Assembly: GCA_004299305.1 (NCBI GenBank)
Contig: SCPZ01000050.1
Span: 1-64,000 of the forward strand
Length of the DNA: 64,000 nucleotides
DNA from: Methylobacter sp.
GTDB taxonomy: Bacteria > Pseudomonadota > Gammaproteobacteria > Methylococcales > Methylomonadaceae
Direction of reading: 5' to 3'
Shown: in pieces, positions 54,591 to 63,797 of the stretch
Layout of the letters: the number at the start of each line of letters is the position of its first letter
Numbering within the stretch: the first letter of the stretch is position 1
Notes under the pieces: generated by a model
What the model was told of the DNA's origin: nothing
Seen by the model: the letters and a program-made list of their open reading frames with translations, nothing else
Database searches by the model: none
Translations under genes and position numbers: made by a program

Positions 54591-55747
54591 GGCTGATCAC
54601 CACTGGTTTTGCTTGCCGATTGCTGCGGTTTTACCGGCATATTCGGGATTACATGGCCCATGCCGTCTACGACAACCTGTTCTCCGCTGTTCAGGCCGCT
54701 TTCGATAAGCCAGTCGTCGCCGTACCAATCGCCCATTTCGACCGGGCGTATTTCCGCTTTATTATCCGTGCCGACGACATAAAGATACTTGCCTTGCTGG
54801 CCCTGTAATACTGCGCGTTGGGGTACCAATATCGCGTTGGGCCGAATAGCTCCTTTCAATTTAACGCGCACAAACTGACCGGGAACCAGCATTATATCGG
54901 GATTAGCGAACGTGGCGCGAAATCCTCTGGTACCGGTTTCGGTAGAAAATTGTTTTTCGGAAAAATTCATTTTTCCGCTCAGAGGATAGGCCGAGCCATC
55001 CGACAAATACAGATCCACCTCAAAGTTACTGTTTTCAGGCATTATTAACTGTTTTTTCATGATGGCTTCGTTGACTTTCAGCAGACGGGTTTCCGAACTG
55101 CTGAATTTGACCCACATCGGGTCGGTCTGGGTTACCGTCGTCAGTAAGCCATCTTGGCCAGGGCTGATAAAACTGCCGTCGGCTTTTTTGGCCTGACCGC
55201 TTAAGCCGGTTAGCGGAGACTTGATAGTGGCGTAGCTCAGATTTAATTCCGCCGAAGTGACGCTCGCGCGTGCGGTCAGCACGGCGGCGTCGGCTTCTGC
55301 CAGTTCGGAAACCGCATCGTCTACGTCTTTTTGGCTGACCGCTTTTTGCGATATTAGGTTTTTAAGCCTTGCCACGTTGCGTTGTGCGTTTTGCTGCTTG
55401 GCTTCCTGCTGGGCCAATGTGCCTTTTTCACCTTGCAAGGCGGCGACAAAAGGGCGGTCGTCCATTTGAAACAATATCTGTCCTTTCTGTACCAGCGTGC
55501 CTTCTTCGTATAGGCGTCTATCGAGAACGCCTTCAACACGGGTGCGGATTTCCACGAGGCGGGAGCTTTCCGTTTGGCCGACGAATTCCCATTCTATTGG
55601 GATAGTGCGTGCTTCAATTAGCTGGGTGGTGACTTCAGGCGGCGAGAACTCGGGCGCTGCATGTTGCTCTTGGCAGGCCGTCAAGACTAGCGCTAGCAGG
55701 CAAGGAAACAACGTCAAAGAGATGGGTAGGTGCAGATTTAATTTCAC
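54587..55747 (-). CDS. RND efflux periplasmic adaptor (AcrA/MexE type lipoprotein)
   Basis: 386 residues with a lipoprotein signal (LLALVLTAC, Cys about 25). A lipoyl/biotinyl-like half-motif (EIRTRVEGVLDRRLYEEGTLVQKGQ as two parts, EIRTRVEGVLDRR and LYEEGTLVQKGQ), a coiled-coil hairpin (about 105-165) and beta-barrel and membrane-proximal domains follow, as in the membrane fusion family. First gene of the adaptor-pump-channel operon. No regulator gene (TetR or LysR) is adjacent. Confidence 0.95.
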   Translation of the reverse strand: MKLNLHLPISLTLFPCLLALVLTACQEQHAAPEFSPPEVTTQLIEARTIPIEWEFVGQTESSRLVEIRTRVEGVLDRRLYEEGTLVQKGQILFQMDDRPFVAALQGEKGTLAQQEAKQQNAQRNVARLKNLISQKAVSQKDVDDAVSELAEADAAVLTARASVTSAELNLSYATIKSPLTGLSGQAKKADGSFISPGQDGLLTTVTQTDPMWVKFSSSETRLLKVNEAIMKKQLIMPENSNFEVDLYLSDGSAYPLSGKMNFSEKQFSTETGTRGFRATFANPDIMLVPGQFVRVKLKGAIRPNAILVPQRAVLQGQQGKYLYVVGTDNKAEIRPVEMGDWYGDDWLIESGLNSGEQVVVDGMGHVIPNMPVKPQQSASKTSGDQP

Positions 55748-55857
55748 GATGTGCCTCGAATTTATCCGGTTGCAAGATTAGGGGGGCATTAAATAATGGT
55801 TCAAGGTTATACAGCAAAAAATATTTCTATGGAATTTTTTGTGGCGTATGACTTCTA

Positions 55858-56010
55858 GGGCTACCAACTAAGCCGGGACCGTTTTAAGTGGTGGCTGGGA
55901 ACGCCAAGCCCCCGCTTGGCGAGTGCCTGCAATTATCAGCATTGCCGAGCTGGGGCTCGGCGTTCCCGGTTATTTGTAGTGTAAAATCGTCGCGCTTTAT
56001 CCGGGAGCTG
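55858..56010. repeat. Repeat family B, second full copy
   Basis: Nearly identical to 31711-31862: GGGCTACCAACTAAGCCGGG at the left, GGGAACGCCAAGCCCCCGCT, GCCGAGCTGGGGCTCGGCGT and TTCCCGGTTATTTGT to the right. The right terminal arm is less conserved (CTTTATCCGGGAGCT) than in the first copy. Confidence 0.8.
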
Positions 56011-56078
56011 TTCATAAACCTAAAAAAAATCAGTTATAGATTTTCAGAAATTAAATTTCCAAATTTTAGTAATTGCAC

Positions 56079-56290
56079 GGATAACATTCCTCAGAGGGAT
56101 GTTATCCGTATCATTGACGATGGAAATTATTTATCTGAAAGTCTATAGCCACAGATTTACACAGATAATCACTGATAAAACACTTGGTTATGCAATATGA
56201 GTGTTTCACCCAATGGGTGTCTCAAAGAATTAATATAATCCATATTATTTATCGGTCTAAATCTGTGTCCATCCGTGGCCCAACTGCTCT
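56079..56290. repeat. Hairpin and diverged family-A repeat
   Basis: The hairpin GGATAACATTCC/GGATGTTATCC (56079-56107) is followed by an inverted pair GCCACAGATTTACACAGATA ... AAATCTGTGTCCATCCGTGG (about 56149-56280). The hairpin recurs at 62699. No gene is seen between the RND adaptor and ybiB (55748-56315). Confidence 0.55.
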
Positions 56291-56315
56291 TTTCAGGATA
56301 AATCTATGCTCGGTG

Positions 56316-57341
56316 TCAAATGACTACGTGTTTTTGTTTATCTCGCCTTAACCAGTAATCACACGCCAATTGTTGAGCCTGTTCCTGTGTATCAGCCTTG
56401 CCCAACAACTTAAGTGCAACCGCAGCCGTGCCGACGATAGAAGCTTGCGCAAAATCGTCCTCAACCTTCCCCTGCCAGATTAACGCCAGTTGCTCCGGCT
56501 CAAGTAGTTCGGGTTTGACGTGGCGATGGGTAAATAAAGCGGGCCAATTTTCGTCGGATAATTCGCCGTTGTGTACGCTTTGCACCAGGCATTCCATGTC
56601 GGGATTGCGTTCGGTCTCGCCGCCTTCGCCTTTTAAGACCGCCATGTGCGGCTGCTTTAACAGGGCGGCGGCTTGTTGATGCACCGGGCGGTAACCGGGA
56701 TGGAAGATGCCCTGAATGCTGTATTCTGCATTAAACGGGTTTAACAAACGCACCAGGGTATGAACCGGCGAGCGCAAACCCAGTATCGGACGAAGTTCTA
56801 TAATTTCATGCAGCTTGGGGCAAAAATGCTCCAGCGATAAATAACTGAAATGCTGTTGTTCAAGTTGCTGTTTGGCGTCGCTAATAGAGTTTGCGGGTTT
56901 AATGCCCAAATAACCCAGCATATTTTCGGTGTACAGCCTGCCTGCGGTATGGCCGCTGGCGCCGTGCATGAAAACGGTGATGCCGTTTTCGGCCAGCAGC
57001 AAAGCCGACAGCAAGAACCAGGGCAAGTGCCGACGCTTTCCGGCATAAGAGGACCAGTCCAGGTCGACTTTCACGGCATTGCCCCCAACATTAAACGACT
57101 CTTGTGCCGCCTTAGCGAAACCGGCTAATTCCTCCGGGGTTTCTTCCTTGACCCGCATCAGCATCAGGAATGCGCCCAGCTGTATCGGCTGCACCTGATC
57201 GGTCAGGATCATGTTCATGGCCTGATAGGCTTCATCCTGGGTTAATGGTCGTGAGCCTTTTTTGCCCTTGCCCAGGATGCGGATGAATTCGGCGAATGGA
57301 TGTTCCGGGTGTGGGGTTTGTTCGTGATGAGTGAATGTCAT
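56316..57341 (-). CDS. ybiB: YbiB/TrpD2-like nucleoside-phosphoribosyltransferase-fold protein
   Basis: 341 residues related to anthranilate phosphoribosyltransferase. The helical N-terminal domain has LTQDEAYQAMNMILTDQVQPIQLGAFLMLMR (given in parts: TQDEAYQAMNMILTD, QPIQLGAFLMLMRVK), GASGHTAGRLYTE is the modified phosphoribosyl loop, and FHPGYRPVHQQAAALL and GEGGETERNPD follow. E. coli YbiB (TrpD2) lacks the enzymatic activity and binds nucleic acid. The ATG overlaps the ctaB stop by four bases, so the two genes are co-translated. Confidence 0.88.
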   Translation of the reverse strand: MTFTHHEQTPHPEHPFAEFIRILGKGKKGSRPLTQDEAYQAMNMILTDQVQPIQLGAFLMLMRVKEETPEELAGFAKAAQESFNVGGNAVKVDLDWSSYAGKRRHLPWFLLSALLLAENGITVFMHGASGHTAGRLYTENMLGYLGIKPANSISDAKQQLEQQHFSYLSLEHFCPKLHEIIELRPILGLRSPVHTLVRLLNPFNAEYSIQGIFHPGYRPVHQQAAALLKQPHMAVLKGEGGETERNPDMECLVQSVHNGELSDENWPALFTHRHVKPELLEPEQLALIWQGKVEDDFAQASIVGTAAVALKLLGKADTQEQAQQLACDYWLRRDKQKHVVI

Positions 57342-58225
57342 AAGGTAAATTTAAAATAATGGTCGATTAATAAGGCGATAAACAGGACGGTGAGATACAT
57401 CAGCGAATAGAAGAAGGTTCGCATCGCGGTTTTGTCGTCTTTTCTGCGCATCATCAAAATAGCGAAATAAATAAAGCCGAAGCCTAACGGCACCACGGTA
57501 GACAAATAAATCAGGCCGCTCATGCCGGTCAAGTAAGGTAGCAAGGTAACGATAAACAGCAGTAGCGAATACAGCAGGATATGCAAACGGGTATGTTCAA
57601 CGCCGTGCGTGACCGGCAACATCGGGATGCCGACTTTGGCGAATTCTTTGCGTTTGGCGATAGACAACGGCCAAAAATGCGGCGGCGTCCAGGCGAAAAT
57701 AATCAAAAATAGCAACAGGGAGTAAGGATGCAATTCCCCGGTCATTGCGCACCAGCCCAGCATCGGCGGGGTTGCCCCGAAAGCGCCGGCAATAACGATA
57801 TTTTGCGGGGTCATGCGTTTAAGGTAGACCGTGTAAATAATCGCGTAACCTAATGCCGACAAGAAAGTCAGCAATGCGGTCAGGGCGTTGACCATGACAA
57901 TCAGCAGCGCCATTGAGATAACGCCCAGTACCGACGCAAAAATGATGACATTGGCGGAGCTTAATTCGCCTTGAGGCAAGGGGCGGTGTTTGTTGCGATC
58001 CATCAGCGCATCGGCTTCACGATCGATATAATGGTTGATCGCGGCGGCAGAGGCTGCAGCCAGTGCGATTCCTAAGCTGCTGTAGATAAACAGGCCGATC
58101 GGCGGCATTCCGGGAACGGCTAATAACATTCCCGCCATAGCCGTAAAAACGATCAGCGCAACTACTTTGGGTTTACATAAGTTAAGATAACTTTGCCAGG
58201 AGGGTCGGGGCGATTCGCTAGTCAT
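57338..58225 (-). CDS. ctaB: Protoheme IX farnesyltransferase
   Basis: Heme O synthase (also called cyoE), which attaches a farnesyl group to heme for terminal oxidases; 295 residues with about nine helices. The Asp-rich substrate motif is INHYIDREADALMDRNKHRP (about 63-82), and the second region has WTPPHFWPLSIAKRKEF (about 179-195). It forms an operon with ybiB. Cytochrome oxidase genes are not in the window. Confidence 0.95.
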   Translation of the reverse strand: MTSESPRPSWQSYLNLCKPKVVALIVFTAMAGMLLAVPGMPPIGLFIYSSLGIALAAASAAAINHYIDREADALMDRNKHRPLPQGELSSANVIIFASVLGVISMALLIVMVNALTALLTFLSALGYAIIYTVYLKRMTPQNIVIAGAFGATPPMLGWCAMTGELHPYSLLLFLIIFAWTPPHFWPLSIAKRKEFAKVGIPMLPVTHGVEHTRLHILLYSLLLFIVTLLPYLTGMSGLIYLSTVVPLGFGFIYFAILMMRRKDDKTAMRTFFYSLMYLTVLFIALLIDHYFKFTL

Positions 58226-58532
58226 TATTTAATAGATTCCAACTTTTAGTTTAGGGTACGGCTCCCATGGAAACCGCGGGAATGGCATTATAGACGCTCC
58301 GTCCAGCGCCGCCGGAGCGGCGCATAGGAACGATGATCAGTTATTGTATAGAATACAGTGAACTATTGACTATTGAAATAGTTCGAGCTGCCAAGGTTTG
58401 CGTTTTGTGGCGCACGATTGCAGCGGAACATGAATCGGCGGGGACTGAGTCTTTGGTTCCCATGCAGGCGTATTTCAAGTGTCTGCTGGCTGTCATTATT
58501 CCGACAGCCTCTTAGGCGATAAACACGCCGAG

Positions 58533-58842
58533 ATGAAGACCTTCCAGGTTTTTAAAACCTGGAAGGTCTAACTTGCAACGCTCAGGACAGGCGGGACGTT
58601 GCAGGATGTAGGCCGGAAACGCCATCTTGGGCTATGTCCTTCGGCTTTGTGGAGGTTTTATTCCGGTGTATAAAGATAAGGCGATTTCCTGCGAAAAATA
58701 CACCCACCTGACTGGTCTTTTTGTCCGTCTCCTGCGTTGTAAAAATGGTTGCATAGCTCGCTATGCGCCCATTTTTACGCCTTGAAGACGAACAAAAATC
58801 CTGCGCCATTTGGGTATATTTATTCTTGGCAATCGCCTAAGC
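58533..58842. repeat. Perfect palindrome and a 160-bp inverted-repeat element
   Basis: 58537-58569 is a perfect inverted repeat with arms AGACCTTCCAGGTT and AACCTGGAAGGTCT. 58679-58838 is a separate element with ends AGGCGATT and AATCGCCT, subterminal TACACCCA/TGGGTATA, and a nested central stem (AAAAATGG, CATAGCTCGCTATG, CCATTTTT). The 58226-58888 gap otherwise holds no gene I can support; a 60-codon frame at 58333 has no homologous features or ribosome-binding site. Confidence 0.7.
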
Positions 58843-58888
58843 GCAGGCGCATGGGAACGAGAAACACATTATTTTAAGGCGTAATTTT

Positions 58889-61800
58889 ATGACTAATACA
58901 CCGATACGGCAGCTCATTCCCGGCATTTTGCTGGCGGGTCTTCTATGGCTGGGATTTATGGTGTTGCATGAGTTTTTATTGACCCTGATCTGGGCGCTGA
59001 TTATCGCCTATGTGGTATGGCCGCCTTACCGTTGCTTAAGACATCGTCTCAAAGGTAATGCCACGCTCAGTGCGGCGCTGATGACGGTGATTATTGCAGC
59101 AATGATCTTCCTGACCGTTTACTGGCTGGTCGCCATGTTGCAAAACGAGCTGACAACCGCTTATCAAATCCTGGTCAGCGGCTTTAACCAAGATAATTAC
59201 CGGGTGCCGGATTTTATCAAGCGTATTCCGTGGCTGGGCAATATTGCGCAACAATGGTTAGACCGCTTGACTGATAGCCGGGCGGGCGGGATAGCGCAAA
59301 TTGCCGATTGGGCGCAGCAATGGTCAGGCGAATTTGCCAAGTTCCTCGGCGGTATCGGTCATTACGTTATGAAACTGGGCGTTGTCCTGGTGACGGTGTT
59401 TTTTTGTTTTCGTGACGGTGACGAGGCCGTTCGGCAACTGCACCAAGGCTTAGTGCGGTTTCTGGGTAAATACCAGCATGTTTACCTGCAAGCCGCAGGC
59501 GACACGACCAGAGCCGTGGTTTACGGATTGGTGCTTGCAGCGCTGGGGCAGGGCCTGTTGGCCGGACTGGGTTACTTTGTTGCCGACGTTAAAGCGCCGG
59601 TGCTGTTCGCTGCGCTAACCGCATTGTTGGCGCTGGTCCCGATGGGGGCGACACTGGTGTGGATGCCTGTAGGCATCATGTTGATGCTGACCGGGCAGTC
59701 TTGGCAAGGCTTAGGACTGTTGCTTTGGGGTTTTTTTGCGGTGAGCACGGTGGATAATGTGATTCGGCCATTGGTTATCAGCGGCGCCGGTCGGATACCT
59801 TTTCTGGTGGTGTTGTTCGGTGTTCTTGGCGGACTTACGACGTTCGGCGCTGTAGGCCTGTTTTTAGGTCCGGTTATCCTGGCCGTGCTGCTGGCTGTGT
59901 GGCAAGCTTGGTTGCAATTACAAAACCATGAGCAGCAACTAGATTCGGCATCCTCTCCAGACATGGAGCATCAACCCTGCTGGCACACCTTATCGGTCGA
60001 GGAAGCGCTTTCGGCGCAGGCTTCTGATCTTGCTACCGGCTTGAGCCAAACAGAGGCTACAAGTCGCTTGAATTGCTATGGGCCCAACCGGTTGGCGGAA
60101 AAACCGCCGCGTTCCGCTTGGCATTTACTGTTATCCCAGTTTAAAAGCTTGCTTATTTTAGTGCTGATGATAGCGGCTATTTTAGCCGCCACTATCGGTG
60201 ATTTAATAGACGGCGCAGTGATACTGGTCGTTGTGAGCATTAACGCGTTACTGGGGTTTTACCAGGAATTCCAGGCCGAAAAATCGCTGGCGGCGCTCAA
60301 GAATATGCTTGCCTTGCAAGCCGAGGTGCGCCGTGACAGTCGCACTATTGAACTGCCTGCCGACCGGCTGGTGCCGGGGGATATAGTCATCCTTGAACCC
60401 GGCGACAAGATTCCCGCAGACGGTCGTATTATTTCCTGTCACACGCTGGAAGTCGATGAATCCGCGCTGACTGGCGAGTCTGTACCCGTTGCCAAGCAGC
60501 ACCAGGCATTCGAGTTGGCAACGCTGCCGCTCGCCGAACGCAGCAACATGCTGTATATGAATAATGCCGTGACCCGAGGCCGTGCAAAAATGCTGGTGAC
60601 TGCGACCGGCATGAACACCGAGATAGGCAAACTGGCGGGGCTATTGGCAGAGGCAACAGACCGGGATACTCCCTTGCAAATCCAACTAGACAGCCTGGGT
60701 AAGCGCTTGGCCCTGATTGCCGTTGCGATTATCGGGCTATTGTTTATGACCGCCTTATGGCGCGGGGAACCGCTGATACAGACAGCGTTCACCGCGATTG
60801 CCTTGGCCGTGGCGGCCATTCCCGAAGGCTTACCTGCGGTGGTTACCGTAACCCTGGCTTTGGGGATGCATCGCATGGCCCGTCATCGCGCCATCGTCAA
60901 ACGGCTGGCTGCCGTGGAAACCTTGGGCTGCACCACGGTTATCTGCACCGACAAGACCGGCACGCTGACCGTCAACCAGATGACAGCGCGGTCGGTTTTC
61001 TATAAAGGCCAAAGTTATAAAGTCAGCGGTGAAGGTTACGAGCTTGACGGTAAGATTTCGCCGACCAGTGACGACGATGACTTAGCGGATTTATTACTGC
61101 CCTTAGCGTTGTGCAACAACAGCCATTTACAAGGTAGGCAGGTGGTCGGCGATCCGATGGAAGGCGCATTATTAGTGCTTGCCGCGAAAGGCGGCATTGA
61201 CAAGAAACAGGCCGTCTCGCAACTGCCGCGCATCGCCGAAATCCCTTTCGATGCCGAGCATAAATTCATGGCGACTTTTCATCAACAAGGCGACCAAGTC
61301 AAGGTATTCATTAAGGGAGCGCCGGAAGTCCTGCTCAAGCTGTGCGATTCGCTCGTCGATAGCAACGGCAATTCGCTGTTGGCCCAAAACCAAAGCATGG
61401 CCGAAACCGGTCTGCGGGTATTAGGTGTAGCGGTTCGTACGCTGCCTGCAAATGATTTTAGAGTTGATGACGACCTGTTCCAGTATATTCGGGAGCTTAG
61501 CTTTGTCGCGCTGGTAGGGCTAATGGACCCGCCCAGAGCCGAAGCCCGCGAGGCGATCAAACTCTGCCAACAAGCCGGTATCGCGGTCAAGATGATTACC
61601 GGCGACCAGAAAGTGACAGCCTTTGCTATTGCCCAGGAACTGGGTTTGTCCGGCGAAGTGATCGACGGCGAAGAATTATCCGGACTGGATGATGAAGCCC
61701 TGGCCGCGCGCATCAACGCAATCACCGTCTTTGCCCGCACCGCGCCGGAACAGAAAGTGCGGATCATCAAAGCCTTGAAAGCCGATGGTCACATTGTTGC

Positions 61801-62605
61801 GATGACCGGCGACGGCGTCAACGATGCGCCCGCCTTAAAGAGCGCCGATATTGGCATCGCGATGGGCGTCACCGGCACCGACGTTGCACGGGAAGCCGCA
61901 GCTATGGTATTGATCGATGACAATTTCGCCACCATCGTCAAGGCGGTCAAAGAGGGCAGGGGCATTTACGACAACATGGTCAAATTCGTGCGTTTCCAGC
62001 TGTCCACCAATATCGGCGCTATCCTGACTGTAGCCGGAGCGCCGCTGTTGGGCCTGCCGACGCCGTTTACCGCCGTGCAATTACTGTGGATCAATATCAT
62101 CATGGACGGTCCTCCGGCCATGTCGCTGGGCGTCGATCCCGTTCGCACCGGCAGCATGGACGAAGCGCCGCGCAATCCTGATGCGCGGATATTGTCATTA
62201 CAGCGTTTCGGCAATCTTTTTAGCTACGGGCTGATTATGGCTGTCGGCACCTTAGGGGTTTTGTATTACGCCCTGCAAAGCGGTGAAAGCCGTCATGCCG
62301 AGACCCTGGCGTTTACGACCTTTGTACTGTTCCAGGTATTCAACGTGTTCAATGCCCGGTCGGAAAAAGGCACGACCTTCAACCGGCATTTTTACGCCAA
62401 CCGCTTGCTCTGGCTGGCTATATTTGGAGTGATACTGCTGCAAATATTGGTCATACATTGGCCGCCCGCACAGCTGGTATTCCATACCACGGCATTGACG
62501 CAGCCGGATTGGCTGCTAGCGGTTGGTGTTGCCGTGTCGGTGCTTGTTGTTGAGGAATTGCGTAAATTGTTGTGTTTGATCTGGAGTGGGCGGGTTAAAA
62601 CATAA
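58889..62605 (+). CDS. Fused AI-2E/PerM permease and Ca2+-type P-type ATPase
   Basis: 1,238 residues in one frame. Residues 1-350 form a complete AI-2E (UPF0118/PerM) membrane domain, with paired N- and C-terminal helices and PMGATLVWMPVGIM. After a linker (about 350-360) comes a complete P2A-type ATPase: cation N-terminal domain (about 362-430), TGES, phosphorylation motif DKTGT (Asp 688), MTGDGVNDAP hinge and the last helices. Site II residues are kept: IPEGLP (Glu 646, M4) and NIIMD (Asn 1069, Asp 1073, M6). The M5 Glu of SERCA site I is Ala 1044. This pattern and MDGPPAMSLG resemble Pmr1/SPCA single-site pumps, but Pmr1's Mn2+-selecting Gln is Met 1078 here. Predicted Ca2+ export. The fusion partner's role is unknown. 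AAGG lies nine bases before the ATG. Confidence 0.93.
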   Translation: MTNTPIRQLIPGILLAGLLWLGFMVLHEFLLTLIWALIIAYVVWPPYRCLRHRLKGNATLSAALMTVIIAAMIFLTVYWLVAMLQNELTTAYQILVSGFNQDNYRVPDFIKRIPWLGNIAQQWLDRLTDSRAGGIAQIADWAQQWSGEFAKFLGGIGHYVMKLGVVLVTVFFCFRDGDEAVRQLHQGLVRFLGKYQHVYLQAAGDTTRAVVYGLVLAALGQGLLAGLGYFVADVKAPVLFAALTALLALVPMGATLVWMPVGIMLMLTGQSWQGLGLLLWGFFAVSTVDNVIRPLVISGAGRIPFLVVLFGVLGGLTTFGAVGLFLGPVILAVLLAVWQAWLQLQNHEQQLDSASSPDMEHQPCWHTLSVEEALSAQASDLATGLSQTEATSRLNCYGPNRLAEKPPRSAWHLLLSQFKSLLILVLMIAAILAATIGDLIDGAVILVVVSINALLGFYQEFQAEKSLAALKNMLALQAEVRRDSRTIELPADRLVPGDIVILEPGDKIPADGRIISCHTLEVDESALTGESVPVAKQHQAFELATLPLAERSNMLYMNNAVTRGRAKMLVTATGMNTEIGKLAGLLAEATDRDTPLQIQLDSLGKRLALIAVAIIGLLFMTALWRGEPLIQTAFTAIALAVAAIPEGLPAVVTVTLALGMHRMARHRAIVKRLAAVETLGCTTVICTDKTGTLTVNQMTARSVFYKGQSYKVSGEGYELDGKISPTSDDDDLADLLLPLALCNNSHLQGRQVVGDPMEGALLVLAAKGGIDKKQAVSQLPRIAEIPFDAEHKFMATFHQQGDQVKVFIKGAPEVLLKLCDSLVDSNGNSLLAQNQSMAETGLRVLGVAVRTLPANDFRVDDDLFQYIRELSFVALVGLMDPPRAEAREAIKLCQQAGIAVKMITGDQKVTAFAIAQELGLSGEVIDGEELSGLDDEALAARINAITVFARTAPEQKVRIIKALKADGHIVAMTGDGVNDAPALKSADIGIAMGVTGTDVAREAAAMVLIDDNFATIVKAVKEGRGIYDNMVKFVRFQLSTNIGAILTVAGAPLLGLPTPFTAVQLLWINIIMDGPPAMSLGVDPVRTGSMDEAPRNPDARILSLQRFGNLFSYGLIMAVGTLGVLYYALQSGESRHAETLAFTTFVLFQVFNVFNARSEKGTTFNRHFYANRLLWLAIFGVILLQILVIHWPPAQLVFHTTALTQPDWLLAVGVAVSVLVVEELRKLLCLIWSGRVKT

Positions 62606-62698
62606 GCCGTGTAAAGCTTGCTGCAACGGGAGAGGCTTCGGGCTGGGGGGTATTTATTGCGAGTTATCTAAAAGCTTTTTTGCCAACAGCAGATTTAC

Positions 62699-62728
62699 AG
62701 ATAACATCCCTTCAAGGGATGTTATCTG
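62699..62728. terminator. Perfect hairpin after the fusion gene
   Basis: AGATAACATCCC/GGGATGTTATCT with a five-base loop. It resembles the hairpin at 56079 and may terminate transcription of the fused permease/ATPase gene, although it belongs to a repeat family and lacks a strong T-run. Confidence 0.5.
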
Positions 62729-62772
62729 TTCAAGTTATTTAGTTTTCATTCCTTAAGAGAATAGCCCGTACT

Positions 62773-63117
62773 TTACTTTTTATCCAGCGCGGCCCTGGCG
62801 GCAGTCGTATCCGCCTGGATTTTTTCGATAGCGGTCCGCAAGCGGGTTTGTTCTTCATTTGCGGTATTAGCAATCAGCGCGTTATCAGTGTTAGCTTCGT
62901 TAACCAGGCAGCCGTTATAGGTATTGGCTTTTTGCTGCCAGTCATTGACCGCCTTAACGCTTTGGTTGTACGTATCGACGTTAGCTTGATCAATAACGGG
63001 AACCATGGGTTCGGTACCGCAGCCGCTCGGCGCCCAGACTCCATTTGTAAGAGTGCCCGCGGTGCCGGAAACGGCGGTAAGCAACATTGCCGCAGTAAAA
63101 AATAGTCGATTTATCAT
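62773..63117 (-). CDS. Small secreted protein of unknown function
   Basis: 114 residues with a signal peptide (NRLFFTAAMLLTAVSGTAG). The mature region has WAPSGCGTEPMVPVID with one Cys, a second Cys at NGCLVNEAN (about 70), and a long helical stretch rich in Ala, Asn and Glu (NDWQQKANTYNG, TNDN and NEEQTRLRTAIEKIQAD). GGAG (AGGAGCGG) lies upstream of the ATG. The two cysteines could form a disulfide. No family is recognised. Single gene. Confidence 0.7.
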   Translation of the reverse strand: MINRLFFTAAMLLTAVSGTAGTLTNGVWAPSGCGTEPMVPVIDQANVDTYNQSVKAVNDWQQKANTYNGCLVNEANTDNALIANTANEEQTRLRTAIEKIQADTTAARAALDKK

Positions 63118-63261
63118 TTCCGCTCCTTAAGTTATGTTCAGGCAGTTAAAGTTGATCGGGTGTGTGAGACCAGCATGATGTCAGTTTATCTGGGGTTTAC
63201 GCTCACTGCAATTGCTTGCATTCCAGTGCGCTGGAATGTAACTACTCAGGGATAATTTTAT

Positions 63262-63406
63262 AATAGAACACGGATGACACGGATGACACGGATTTAAACG
63301 GATTTTAAAGAGTCTATGGACAGCTCATTCATTGGTTTTATCCGCGTTTATCAGAGTAATCCGTGTCGCCTAGAGACGCCTACTTTTGGCATCCGTGTTC
63401 CATTTT
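63262..63406. repeat. Repeat family A, longest copy
   Basis: The left arm TAATAGAACACGGATGACAC (with a duplicated GGATGACAC unit) and the right arm GGCATCCGTGTTCCATTTT enclose about 105 bases. An internal GATTTAAACGG and AATCCGTGTCG form the second pair. It fills most of the 63118-63438 gap. Confidence 0.75.
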
Positions 63407-63438
63407 CTATCTGCTGAGTAGTTACCCTGAAATCAGAG

Positions 63439-63520
63439 TTATTGATGGGCAGCTTGTTTCAGCACCTCAACCGCCCACTGATTTAAACTTTTGCCGATTC
63501 CGCCAACAAGCCACGTTTAC
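63439..63520 (-). pseudogene. HicB-like antitoxin C-terminal remnant
   Basis: The minus strand reads RGLLAESAK, then after a one-base shift SLNQWAVEVLKQAAHQ and TAA at 63439. SLNQW-x-x-x-VL is the usual end of HicB-type antitoxins (ribbon-helix-helix tail). Only about 25 codons remain, immediately after the RelE-like toxin's stop, so it is a relic of a second toxin-antitoxin gene. Confidence 0.4.
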
Positions 63521-63521
63521 G

Positions 63522-63797
63522 TCAATAAACTGCATTATGATCGCCCACATTGACCGGAATGATCTCTTCTTCTGTAACCAGCAATTCCAGCGTGATACGG
63601 TAAGACAGATTGATTGACACCGAATGCAGACCTGCAAGCCGTCCGCTCAGGGGATGTAAGCGCAGTCCGGGATGAAAGGGGTTGGCTTCGAGCAGTTGCA
63701 GGGTTTTGAGGTATTGCTGTTTCAATTCCGGGTGCCATTTGAGAAAACGGCCCGCTCGCCGAGTATATTGATCGGTGAAGACCAACACATAGCTCAT
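63522..63797 (-). CDS. RelE/ParE-family toxin
   Basis: 91 residues. MSYVLVFTDQYTRRAGRFL, the LHPLSGRLAGLHSVSINLSYRI core (given in parts: LHPLSGRLAGLHS, VSINLSYRITLEL) and the closing PVNVGDHNAVY match RelE/YafQ-like mRNA-interferase or ParE toxins: a small beta-sheet fold with Arg and a terminal GxHDxVY-like motif. The ATG overlaps the upstream antitoxin stop by four bases, the typical toxin-antitoxin junction. It would inhibit translation or gyrase when free. Confidence 0.85.
   Translation of the reverse strand: MSYVLVFTDQYTRRAGRFLKWHPELKQQYLKTLQLLEANPFHPGLRLHPLSGRLAGLHSVSINLSYRITLELLVTEEEIIPVNVGDHNAVY

Noticed and set aside
58333-58515. A 60-codon frame downstream of ctaB
   Set aside because: There is no ribosome-binding site, no recognisable motif, and it sits amid repeat sequence.
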